Origin: Uloborus plumipes
Lineage: Eukaryota > Arthropoda > Arachnida > Araneae > Uloboridae
NCBI GenBank assembly: GCA_038373865.1
Contig: JAXGGA010000071.1
Coordinates: forward strand, 310,001 to 374,000
Length of the DNA: 64,000 nt
Reading direction: 5' to 3'
Position numbers and translations under genes: made by a program. The notes beneath the pieces were generated by a model. The model did not search any database, was not told the origin of the DNA, and was given only the letters and a program-made list of their open reading frames with translations. Of the stretch, positions 53,262-63,606 are shown piece by piece (within the stretch, counting starts at the first letter, position 1; every line of letters begins with the position of its first letter).

Positions 53262-54275
53262 TGTTGCGGTGGTTTTGAAAAGATAAAAGGAATGAATGAA
53301 AACATTTAAACATTGTGCGTTGTGTAAAAACATGTTAAGGGTGATGCATGAATAAAACCAATAATGATGAAACAAAGTTTTTGACTTACCGTACTTGTTT
53401 ATTGATACATTTCGACGACGATTACATTTTCACACACACCACAGAATTTGGTTGATTATTTCATTCCATCAATAAAGTACATTACACAGTTGTTATTTGG
53501 ATCGAGAGTCATGCATCTTCACGCCAGCATGGCCTATGAAGATTCTAAGACTTTGCACAGTTGTAAAGTTCCGACCAAAAGTTCGGGATATTGATGATAG
53601 TTCATTTTTCCCGAATGAGGTACTTGTTAAAGTTCATCAGGCCAGCATGACCTATGAAGACTCCAAAATACTAATCAGCATGGCCTAGATTAGGCCTATT
53701 GATAGATGGAACCTAAGTTCGAATTTGATGATCGATATTCATCCGAAAAACTTTTAAAATGCAAGGATAAATTTAATTTTCTTGATTAATTGTAGAATCC
53801 GATATCTATGATGTACAGATTATTTTTTATCCAGAATCAAATGCCTTTTTTTTTCCGGCGTTTCCAAAAAACTCCTCTTTCAACAGAGAGAAAAACCACA
53901 CACACAACAACACCCATGGTCGCACACCGCAAAAAACGGGGAGAAAAAAAAGATGACTTGCAATATTCTTTTTGGAGAGAGACCGTCCTGTATTCCCATT
54001 GGCTCTTTTCCCCAGACAAGAGCCAGTCTCGAACTCAGATGGTGGTTGACAAGCCATACAGATGAAAACAGCGTCTCACCTCTTCAATACTCCGGCAGCG
54101 CTTGAGATTGTTCCGGCAGCAAAGGAAGAAGTGAAGATACACAGCCGAGAGGAATGACTGCTGCTGAAGTGAAGGCATCTGCGATGTTTGTTTACATGGG
54201 GAAGGTGCACTGCAAGGGTTTGTTGCCGTGTGTTGGCTTAGGATTAATGAGGAATGTGAAAATCTTTCTTTCACA
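53262..54275 (-). repeat. Array LTR 1
   Basis: 1014 bp. The outer 606 bp (53262-53867) is the part also found inverted at 54280-54885. The remaining 408 bp is LTR-only. Within it GCCAGCATGGCCTATGAAGA and GCCAGCATGACCTATGAAGA (53523 and 53641) plus a third partial copy form an internal direct repeat. Confidence 0.9.
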
Positions 54276-54279
54276 TCTC

Positions 54280-54885
54280 TTGGAAACGCCGGAAAAAAAA
54301 AGGCATTTGATTCTGGATAAAAAATAATCTGTACATCATAGATATCGGATTCTACAATTAATCAAGAAAATTAAATTTATCCTTGCATTTTAAAAGTTTT
54401 TCGGATGAATATCAATCATCAAATTCGAACTTAGGTTCCATCTATCAATAGGCCTAATCTAGGCCATGCTGATTAGTATTTTGGAGTCTTCATAGGTCAT
54501 GCTGGCCTGATGAACTTTAACAAGTACCTCATTCGGGAAAAATGAACTATCATCAATATCCCGAACTTTTGGTCGGAACTTTACAACTGTGCAAAGTCTT
54601 AGAATCTTCATAGGCCATGCTGGCGTGAAGATGCATGACTCTCGATCCAAATAACAACTGTGTAATGTACTTTATTGATGGAATGAAATAATCAACCAAA
54701 TTCTGTGGTGTGTGTGAAAATGTAATCGTCGTCGAAATGTATCAATAAACAAGTACGGTAAGTCAAAAACTTTGTTTCATCATTATTGGTTTTATTCATG
54801 CATCACCCTTAACATGTTTTTACACAACGCACAATGTTTAAATGTTTTCATTCATTCCTTTTATCTTTTCAAAACCACCGCAACA
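54280..54885 (+). repeat. Inverted partial LTR in unit 1
   Basis: Reverse complement of 53262-53867 with about one substitution in 606 bp. It ends CCGCAACA directly before the PBS-like site, so on the plus strand it acts as the end of a 5' LTR. Its first ~408 bp are missing, replaced by TCTC and LTR 1 in the opposite orientation. Confidence 0.9.
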
Positions 54886-55450
54886 TTAAAATGGTGCCGT
54901 GACAAAAAGCTATGTTTTTAAATTTTTTGAAAAGGTTCGTGCTGGGTTATTAATACTCATTTTTCCTTGGTGATGCATTGCGGAAACATACAAATGCTTT
55001 TGATTCTCACTTCAGATCCATAGGAAGGAATGATATTGTGTTAAAATGTTTTCTGATTATGTTAAAATATCATATTTTTAATTAATTTTGCTGAAATTCC
55101 TAATCACAAGGTATATGTTATGAATTAGGGTCATTTTTCATGAAGTTAGATTTGCTTTTCTCCTTTATGTTGTGTATTTTACATGAATTGATATTTTTAC
55201 ATGCTTTGACTCTTTTAAAAAAGGGCATTCTTTGCAAATGGGAATTTGTTTAATGATGGATGATTTAATTGATTTTTTGCTTGCGTTTCGTGTATATTGA
55301 CATCATTGCTTTTTGGTATTATGCACACTTTTTAACATCAAAATGAAGTCATTGTGTATTTTTTTAAGCTGTTTTTTAATGGATGATAATTTTTCAATTG
55401 CATTTTGATTTTAAGCAATTTTTTTTTGCCTTTTCCTTCGATTTTCACAG
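54758..55450 (+). promoter_or_regulatory. Predicted 5'-UTR intron of the gag unit 1
   Basis: Donor ACG|GTAAGT lies in the inverted LTR part. The acceptor is a long T-rich tract, then TTTTCACAG at 55450. Splicing would remove the PBS and leader and leave the acceptor 10 nt before an ATGG start codon. The same signals are at 57849 and 58541 in unit 2. Confidence 0.55.
54886..54903 (+). other. Primer-binding-site-like sequence, unit 1
   Basis: TTAAAA then TGGTGCCGTGAC follows the LTR end CCGCAACA. TGG start and position suit a PBS. It resembles the TGGCGACCGTGAC site used with tRNA-Arg in other retroelements but with one substitution and one deletion, so the tRNA is uncertain. Confidence 0.6.
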
Positions 55451-55460
55451 AACTCTGATC

Positions 55461-56351
55461 ATGGCTAATTCTCTGATTTCCTTGCTACCTACCTTCACGG
55501 GTAAAAATGATGAAAATGTGAATACATTTATTAGTAGTATGGAGGATATAGCTAAACTAGAGAAATGGTCTGCAGATAAAAGAATTATTGTTCTAAAATT
55601 ACAATTAAGAGACAAAGCCTATGAATTTGCATCAAAATTTCTTGAAAAGAATTCGGTTGCCACCTTTTCAGAGTTGTGTGAGGAACTGAGGAAAAAATTC
55701 TCAAAACAAACTAACTTTGAATCTCTACAAAAATCCTTCTGGGATATTTCTCATAAACCTAATCAATCTGTCCAGGAGTTAGCTGATATGGTTTCCAATT
55801 CTGCGGATGCATACCTAAACCCCAATAATAATTCCACGTTAGATATTTTGGACTTAATGGGGAAAACTAAGTTGTCAAAATTTTTACAGGCCCTAAGACC
55901 TGACTTTAAGATAGAGGTTGAAAAGCAAGGTCCCAAAACATTTGAAAGTGCCGTACGAATAGCAAAAAATGTAGAAAGGGCTTTAAGCAACAATGATAAC
56001 TTTCCAATTCAGCCTTCACAAGTTGAAATCAATGTGTTATTGCAGAGCCAAGCAGTTACTAATGACAAGATTCAGAAACTTTCTGAATCAATTGCTAACT
56101 TGAAACAGTCCTGCACTTTAAATCCTGCTGCGCCAGTCTTTCAGCATGAAATCAATTCTCTGAATTCAGGCTATGCTCAAAATTTCAATCAGGCAGTTCC
56201 ATCAACTTCTGTTCAGAATCCCACTGTTCAATGTCACATTTGCCATAAGGGGCACTTGACAACTCAGTGTTGGTTTTTTCCTGGTAATTCTCGTGGGGGG
56301 CATTATAGTTCTAACGGGGGCCAATTTTTCTCAAGGGGGGACCAATTTTAA
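55461..56351 (+). CDS. gag: Retrotransposon Gag, copy 1 (296 aa)
   Basis: Start chosen at the ATG in context ATCATGG, 10 nt after a good 3' splice site; the frame is open another 26 codons upstream, but that part is U-rich leader. Residues 20-170 have the retrotransposon Gag helical pattern (TFISSMEDIAKLEKW, LQLRDKAYEFASKFL, FSELCEELRKKF). Residues 200-218 may form a short coiled coil. The zinc knuckle is C258-x2-C261-x3-H265-x4-C270, one residue shorter than the usual CX2CX4HX4C. The tail is Gly-rich. The stop codon's last base abuts the next LTR. No protease, RT or integrase is present, so it is a gag-only (TR-GAG-like) element depending on an autonomous partner. Confidence 0.85.
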   Translation: MANSLISLLPTFTGKNDENVNTFISSMEDIAKLEKWSADKRIIVLKLQLRDKAYEFASKFLEKNSVATFSELCEELRKKFSKQTNFESLQKSFWDISHKPNQSVQELADMVSNSADAYLNPNNNSTLDILDLMGKTKLSKFLQALRPDFKIEVEKQGPKTFESAVRIAKNVERALSNNDNFPIQPSQVEINVLLQSQAVTNDKIQKLSESIANLKQSCTLNPAAPVFQHEINSLNSGYAQNFNQAVPSTSVQNPTVQCHICHKGHLTTQCWFFPGNSRGGHYSSNGGQFFSRGDQF

Positions 56352-57366
56352 TGTTGCGGTGGTTTTGAAAAGATAAAAGGAATGAATGAAAACATTTAAA
56401 CATTGTGCGTTGTGTAAAAACATGTTAAGGGTGATGCATGAATAAAACCAATAATGATGAAACAAAGTTTTTGACTTACCGTACTTGTTTATTGATACAT
56501 TTCGACGACGATTACATTTTCACACACACCACAGAATTTGGTTGATTATTTCATTCCATCAATAAAGTACATTACACAGTTGTTATTTGGATCGAGAGTC
56601 ATGCATCTTCACGCCAGCATGGCCTATGAAGATTCTAAGACTTTGCACAGTTGTAAAGTTCCGACCAAAAGTTCGGGATATTGATGATAGTTCATTTTTC
56701 CCGAATGAGGTACTTGTTAAAGTTCATCAGGCCAGCATGACCTATGAAGACTCCAAAATACTAATCAGCATGGCCTAGATTAGGCCTATTGATAGATGGA
56801 ACCTAAGTTCTAATTTGATGATCGATATTCATCCGAAAAACTTTTAAAATGCAAGGATAAATTTAATTTTCTTGATTAATTGTAGAATCCGATATCTATG
56901 ATGTACAGATTATTTTTTATCCAGAATCAAATGCCTTTTTTTTTCCGGCGTTTCCAAAAAACTCCTCTTTCAACAGAGAGAAATACCACACACACAACAA
57001 CACCCATGGTCGCACACCGCAAAAAACGGGGGAGAAAAAAAAGATGACTTGCAATATTCTTTTTGGAGAGAGACCGTCCTGTATTCCCATTGGCTCTTTT
57101 CCCCAGACAAGAGCCAGTCTCGAACTCAGATGGTGGTTGACAAGCCATACAGATGAAAACAGCGTCTCACCTCTTCAATACTCCGGCAGCGCTTGAGATT
57201 GTTCCGGCAGCAAAGGAAGAAGTGAAGATACACAGCCGAGAGGAATGACTGCTGCTGAAGTGAAGGCATCTGCGATGTTTGTTTACATGGGGAAGGTGCA
57301 CTGCAAGGGTTTGTTGCCGTGTGTTGGCTTAGGATTAATGAGGAATGTGAAAATCTTTCTTTCACA
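56352..57366 (-). repeat. Array LTR 2
   Basis: 1015 bp. Differs from LTR 1 by an extra G in the poly-G near 57028 and single substitutions near 56812 and 56984. Confidence 0.9.
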
Positions 57367-57370
57367 TCTC

Positions 57371-57976
57371 TTGGAAACGCCGGAAAAAAAAAGGCATTTG
57401 ATTCTGGATAAAAAATAATCTGTACATCATAGATATCGGATTCTACAATTAATCAAGAAAATTAAATTTATCCTTGCATTTTAAAAGTTTTTCGGATGAA
57501 TATCAATCATCAAATTCGAACTTAGGTTCCATCTATCAATAGGCCTAATCTAGGCCATGCTGATTAGTATTTTGGAGTCTTCATAGGTCATGCTGGCCTG
57601 ATGAACTTTAACAAGTACCTCATTCGGGAAAAATGAACTATCATCAATATCCCGAACTTTTGGTCGGAACTTTACAACTGTGCAAAGTCTTAGAATCTTC
57701 ATAGGCCATGCTGGCGTGAAGATGCATGACTCTCGATCCAAATAACAACTGTGTAATGTACTTTATTGATGGAATGAAATAATCAACCAAATTCTGTGGT
57801 GTGTGTGAAAATGTAATCGTCGTCGAAATGTATCAATAAACAAGTACGGTAAGTCAAAAACTTTGTTTCATCATTATTGGTTTTATTCATGCATCACCCT
57901 TAACATGTTTTTACACAACGCACAATGTTTAAATGTTTTCATTCATTCCTTTTATCTTTTCAAAACCACCGCAACA
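57371..57976 (+). repeat. Inverted partial LTR in unit 2
   Basis: Same structure as 54280-54885. Confidence 0.9.
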
Positions 57977-57994
57977 TTAAAATGGTGCCGTGAC
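57977..57994 (+). other. Primer-binding-site-like sequence, unit 2
   Basis: Identical to the site in unit 1, again directly after CCGCAACA. Confidence 0.6.
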
Positions 57995-58551
57995 AAAAAG
58001 CTATGTTTTTAAATTTTTTGAAAAGGTTCGTGCTGGGTTATTAATACTCATTTTTCCTTGGTGATGCATTGCGGAAACATACAAATGCTTTTGATTCTCA
58101 CTTCAGATCCATAGGAAGGAATGATATTGTGTTAAAATGTTTTCTGATTATGTTAAAATATCATATTTTTAATTAATTTTGCTGAAATTCCTAATCACAA
58201 GGTATATGTTATGAATTAGGGTCATTTTTCATGAAGTTAGATTTGCTTTTCTCCTTTATGTTGTGTATTTTACATGAATTGATATTTTTACATGCTTTGA
58301 CTCTTTTAAAAAAGGGCATTCTTTGCAAATGGGAATTTGTTTAATGATGGATGATTTAATTGATTTTTTGCTTGCGTTTCGTGTATATTGACATCATTGC
58401 TTTTTGGTATTATGCACACTTTTTAACATCAAAATGAAGTCATTGTGTATTTTTTTAAGCTGTTTTTTAATGGATGATAATTTTTCAATTGCATTTTGAT
58501 TTTAAGCAATTTTTTTTTGCCTTTTCCTTCGATTTTCACAGAACTCTGATC

Positions 58552-59442
58552 ATGGCTAATTCTCTGATTTCCTTGCTACCTACCTTCACGGGTAAAAATG
58601 ATGAAAATGTGAATACATTTATTAGTAGTATGGAGGATATAGCTAAACTAGAGAAATGGTCTGCAGATAAAAGAATTATTGTTCTAAAATTACAATTAAG
58701 AGACAAAGCCTATGAATTTGCATCAAAATTTCTTGAAAAGAATTCGGTTGCCACCTTTTCAGAGTTGTGTGAGGAACTGAGGAAAAAATTCTCAAAACAA
58801 ACTAACTTTGAATCTCTACAAAAATCCTTCTGGGATATTTCTCATAAACCTAATCAATCTGTCCAGGAGTTAGCTGATATGGTTTCCAATTCTGCGGATG
58901 CATACCTAAACCCCAATAATAATTCCACGTTAGATATTTTGGACTTAATGGGGAAAACTAAGTTGTCAAAATTTTTACAGGCCCTAAGACCTGACTTTAA
59001 GATAGAGGTTGAAAAGCAAGGTCCCAAAACATTTGAAAGTGCCGTACGAATAGCAAAAAATGTAGAAAGGGCTTTAAGCAACAATGATAACTTTCCAATT
59101 CAGCCTTCACAAGTTGAAATCAATGTGTTATTGCAGAGCCAAGCAGTTACTAATGACAAGATTCAGAAACTTTCTGAATCAATTGCTAACTTGAAACAGT
59201 CCTGCACTTTAAATCCTGCTGCGCCAGTCTTTCAGCATGAAATCAATTCTCTGAATTCAGGCTATGCTCAAAATTTCAATCAGGCAGTTCCATCAACTTC
59301 TGTTCAGAATCCCACTGTTCAATGTCACATTTGCCATAAGGGGCACTTGACAACTCAGTGTTGTTTTTTTCCTGGTAATTCTCGTGGGGGGCATTATAGT
59401 TCTAACGGGGGCCAATTTTTCTCAAGGGGGGACCAATTTTAA
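58552..59442 (+). CDS. gag: Retrotransposon Gag, copy 2 (296 aa)
   Basis: Identical to copy 1 except Trp to Cys at residue 271, just after the zinc knuckle. Open throughout. The start and splice acceptor are arranged as in copy 1 (acceptor AG at 58540-58541). The near identity of two 3-kb units points to recent duplication rather than two insertions. Confidence 0.85.
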   Translation: MANSLISLLPTFTGKNDENVNTFISSMEDIAKLEKWSADKRIIVLKLQLRDKAYEFASKFLEKNSVATFSELCEELRKKFSKQTNFESLQKSFWDISHKPNQSVQELADMVSNSADAYLNPNNNSTLDILDLMGKTKLSKFLQALRPDFKIEVEKQGPKTFESAVRIAKNVERALSNNDNFPIQPSQVEINVLLQSQAVTNDKIQKLSESIANLKQSCTLNPAAPVFQHEINSLNSGYAQNFNQAVPSTSVQNPTVQCHICHKGHLTTQCCFFPGNSRGGHYSSNGGQFFSRGDQF

Positions 59443-60457
59443 TGTTGCGGTGGTTTTGAAAAGATAAAAGGAATGAATGAAAACATTTAAACATTGTGCG
59501 TTGTGTAAAAACATGTTAAGGGTGATGCATGAATAAAACCAATAATGATGAAACAAAGTTTTTGACTTACCGTACTTGTTTATTGATACATTTCGACGAC
59601 GATTACATTTTCACACACACCACAGAATTTGGTTGATTATTTCATTCCATCAGTAAAGTACATTACACAGTTGTTATTTGGATCGAGAGTCATGCATCTT
59701 CACGCCAGCATGGCCTATGAAGATTCTAAGACTTTGCACAGTTGTAAAGTTCCGACCAAAAGTTCGGGATATTGATGATAGTTCATTTTTCCCGAATGAG
59801 GTACTTGTTAAAGTTCATCAGGCCAGCATGACCTATGAAGACTCCAAAATACTAATCAGCATGGCCTAGATTAGGCCTATTGATAGATGGAACCTAAGTT
59901 CGAATTTGATGATCGATATTCATCCGAAAAACTTTTAAAATGCAAGGATAAATTTAATTTTCTTGATTAATTGTAGAATCCGATATCTATGATGTACAGA
60001 TTATTTTTTATCCAGAATCAAATGCCTTTTTTTTTCCGGCGTTTCCAAAAAACTCCTCTTTCAACAGAGAGAAAAACCACACACACAACAACACCCATGG
60101 TCGCACACCGCAAAAAACGGGGGAGAAAAAAAAGATGACTTGCAATATTCTTTTTGGAGAGAGACCGTCCTGTATTCCCATTGGCTCTTTTCCCCAGACA
60201 AGAGCCAGTCTCGAACTCAGATGGTGGTTGACAAGCCATACAGATGAAAACAGCGTCTCACCTCTTCAATACTCCGGCAGCGCTTGAGATTGTTCCGGCA
60301 GCAAAGGAAGAAGTGAAGATACACAGCCGAGAGGAATGACTGCTGCTGAAGTGAAGGCATCTGCGATGTTTGTTTACATGGGGAAGGTGCACTGCAAGGG
60401 TTTGTTGCCGTGTGTTGGCTTAGGATTAATGAGGAATGTGAAAATCTTTCTTTCACA
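59443..60457 (-). repeat. Array LTR 3
   Basis: 1015 bp. One private change (CATCAGTAAAG for CATCAATAAAG near 59652). Followed by the first 33-bp internal region (60458-60490). Confidence 0.9.
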
Positions 60458-60490
60458 TCTCAATTTTTCTCAAGGGGGGACCAATTTTAA

Positions 60491-61505
60491 TGTTGCGGTG
60501 GTTTTGAAAAGATAAAAGGAATGAATGAAAACATTTAAACATTGTGCGTTGTGTAAAAACATGTTAAGGGTGATGCATGAATAAAACCAATAATGATGAA
60601 ACAAAGTTTTTGACTTACCGTACTTGTTTATTGATACATTTCGACGACGATTACATTTTCACACACACCACAGAATTTGGTTGATTATTTCATTCCATCA
60701 ATAAAGTACATTACACAGTTGTTATTTGGATCGAGAGTCATGCATCTTCACGCCAGCATGGCCTATGAAGATTCTAAGACTTTGCACAGTTGTAAAGTTC
60801 CGACCAAAAGTTCGGGATATTGATGATAGTTCATTTTTCCCGAATGAGGTACTTGTTAAAGTTCATCAGGCCAGCATGACCTATGAAGACTCCAAAATAC
60901 TAATCAGCATGGCCTAGATTAGGCCTATTGATAGATGGAACCTAAGTTCGAATTTGATGATCGATATTCATCCGAAAAACTTTTAAAATGCAAGGATAAA
61001 TTTAATTTTCTTGATTAATTGTAGAATCCGATATCTATGATGTACAGATTATTTTTTATCCAGAATCAAATGCCTTTTTTTTTCCGGCGTTTCCAAAAAA
61101 CTCCTCTTTCAACAGAGAGAAAAACCACACACACAACAACACCCATGGTCGCACACCGCAAAAAACGGGGGAGAAAAAAAAGATGACTTGCAATATTCTT
61201 TTTGGAGAGAGACCGTCCTGTATTCCCATTGGCTCTTTTCCCCAGACAAGAGCCAGTCTCGAACTCAGATGGTGGTTGACAAGCCATACAGATGAAAACA
61301 GCGTCTCACCTCTTCAATACTCCGGCAGCGCTTGAGATTGTTCCGGCAGCAAAGGAAGAAGTGAAGATACACAGCCGAGAGGAATGACTGCTGCTGAAGT
61401 GAAGGCATCTGCGATGTTTGTTTACATGGGGAAGGTGCACTGCAAGGGTTTGTTGCCGTGTGTTGGCTTAGGATTAATGAGGAATGTGAAAATCTTTCTT
61501 TCACA
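60491..61505 (-). repeat. Array LTR 4
   Basis: 1015 bp. Followed by a 33-bp internal region (61506-61538) identical to that after LTR 3. Confidence 0.9.
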
Positions 61506-61538
61506 TCTCAATTTTTCTCAAGGGGGGACCAATTTTAA

Positions 61539-62553
61539 TGTTGCGGTGGTTTTGAAAAGATAAAAGGAATGAATGAAAACATTTAAACATTGTGCGTTGT
61601 GTAAAAACATGTTAAGGGTGATGCATGAATAAAACCAATAATGATGAAACAAAGTTTTTGACTTACCGTACTTGTTTATTGATACATTTCGACGACGATT
61701 ACATTTTCACACACACCACAGAATTTGGTTGATTATTTCATTCCATCAATAAAGTACATTACACAGTTGTTATTTGGATCGAGAGTCATGCATCTTCACG
61801 CCAGCATGGCCTATGAAGATTCTAAGACTTTGCACAGTTGTAAAGTTCCGACCAAAAGTTCGGGATATTGATGATAGTTCATTTTTCCCGAATGAGGTAC
61901 TTGTTAAAGTTCATCAGGCCAGCATGACCTATGAAGACTCCAAAATACTAATCAGCATGGCCTAGATTAGGCCTATTGATAGATGGAACCTAAGTTCGAA
62001 TTTGATGATCGATATTCATCCGAAAAACTTTTAAAATGCAAGGATAAATTTAATTTTCTTGATTAATTGTAGAATCCGATATCTATGATGTACAGATTAT
62101 TTTTTATCCAGAATCAAATGCCTTTTTTTTTCCGGCGTTTCCAAAAAACTCCTCTTTCAACAGAGAGAAAAACCACACACACAACAACACCCATGGTCGC
62201 ACACCGCAAAAAACGGGGGAGAAAAAAAAGATGACTTGCAATATTCTTTTTGGAGAGAGACCGTCCTGTATTCCCATTGGCTCTTTTCCCCAGACAAGAG
62301 CCAGTCTCGAACTCAGATGGTGGTTGACAAGCCATACAGATGAAAACAGCGTCTCACCTCTTCAATACTCCGGCAGCGCTTGAGATTGTTCCGGCAGCAA
62401 AGGAAGAAGTGAAGATACACAGCCGAGAGGAATGACTGCTGCTGAAGTGAAGGCATCTGCGATGTTTGTTTACATGGGGAAGGTGCACTGCAAGGGTTTG
62501 TTGCCGTGTGTTGGCTTAGGATTAATGAGGAATGTGAAAATTTTTCTTTCACA
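61539..62553 (-). repeat. Array LTR 5
   Basis: 1015 bp. One private change near its right end (TGAAAATTTTTC for TGAAAATCTTTC, 62541). Followed by a 33-bp internal region (62554-62586). Confidence 0.9.
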
Positions 62554-62586
62554 TCTCAATTTTTCTCAAGGGGGGACCAATTTTAA

Positions 62587-63601
62587 TGTTGCGGTGGTTT
62601 TGAAAAGATAAAAGGAATGAATGAAAACATTTAAACATTGTGCGTTGTGTAAAAACATGTTAAGGGTGATGCATGAATAAAACCAATAATGATGAAACAA
62701 AGTTTTTGACTTACCGTACTTGTTTATTGATACATTTCGACGACGATTACATTTTCACACACACCACAGAATTTGGTTGATTATTTCATTCCATCAATAA
62801 AGTACATTACACAGTTGTTATTTGGATCGAGAGTCATGCATCTTCACGCCAGCATGGCCTATGAAGATTCTAAGACTTTGCACAGTTGTAAAGTTCCGAC
62901 CAAAAGTTCGGGATATTGATGATAGTTCATTTTTCCCGAATGAGGTACTTGTTAAAGTTCATCAGGCCAGCATGACCTATGAAGACTCCAAAATACTAAT
63001 CAGCATGGCCTAGATTAGGCCTATTGATAGATGGAACCTAAGTTCGAATTTGATGATCGATATTCATCCGAAAAACTTTTAAAATGCAAGGATAAATTTA
63101 ATTTTCTTGATTAATTGTAGAATCCGATATCTATGATGTACAGATTATTTTTTATCCAGAATCAAATGCCTTTTTTTTTCCGGCGTTTCCAAAAAACTCC
63201 TCTTTCAACAGAGAGAAAAACCACACACACAACAACACCCATGGTCGCACACCGCAAAAAACGGGGGAGAAAAAAAAGATGACTTGCAATATTCTTTTTG
63301 GAGAGAGACCGTCCTGTATTCCCATTGGCTCTTTTCCCCAGACAAGAGCCAGTCTCGAACTCAGATGGTGGTTGACAAGCCATACAGATGAAAACAGCGT
63401 CTCACCTCTTCAATACTCCGGCAGCGCTTGAGATTGTTCCGGCAGCAAAGGAAGAAGTGAAGATACACAGCCGAGAGGAATGACTGCTGCTGAAGTGAAG
63501 GCATCTGCGATGTTTGTTTACATGGGGAAGGTGCACTGCAAGGGTTTGTTGCCGTGTGTTGGCTTAGGATTAATGAGGAATGTGAAAATCTTTCTTTCAC
63601 A
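62587..63601 (-). repeat. Array LTR 6 (right edge)
   Basis: 1015 bp. Ends TTTCACA at 63601 and is followed by CACAG, which repeats the five bases before LTR 1. This shows that the LTR end is at this position and not at the end of the inverted arms. Confidence 0.9.
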
Positions 63602-63606
63602 CACAG

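Larger units (their letters stand above)
53257..63606. mobile_element. Tandem array of a chimeric gag-only LTR retroelement
   Basis: The array (53262-63601) starts with TGTTGCGG and ends with TTTCACA. It is flanked by the 5-bp duplication CACAG (53257-53261 and 63602-63606), so it behaves as one integrated unit. It consists of six LTRs (1014-1015 bp) alternating with internal regions: two of 2076 bp and three of 33 bp. Each long internal region is TCTC + an inverted 606-bp LTR part + TTAAAATGGTGCCGTGAC + leader + gag. Each short one is TCTC plus the last 29 bp of the gag region. Units are 3090, 3091, 1048, 1048 and 1048 bp. Repeats differ by only a few bases. Read on the minus strand the LTRs run TGTGAAAG...CCGCAACA, whereas gag and its PBS-like site read on the plus strand. 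Confidence 0.9.

Noticed and set aside
53497..53688. 63-codon frame (…MKILRLCTVVKF…) repeated eight times across the array, on both strands
   Set aside because: It starts at TTG rather than ATG, exists only because the LTR is copied, and has no family resemblance. Repetition is not evidence of coding.
53827..54274. Minus-strand 73-79 codon frames repeated in each LTR
   Set aside because: Copies of one non-coding LTR segment. No start context or domain.
53262..63601. CRISPR or satellite interpretation of the regular repeats
   Set aside because: Repeats are 1-kb LTRs with TG/CA ends, TSDs and gag; nothing like short repeats with unique spacers.
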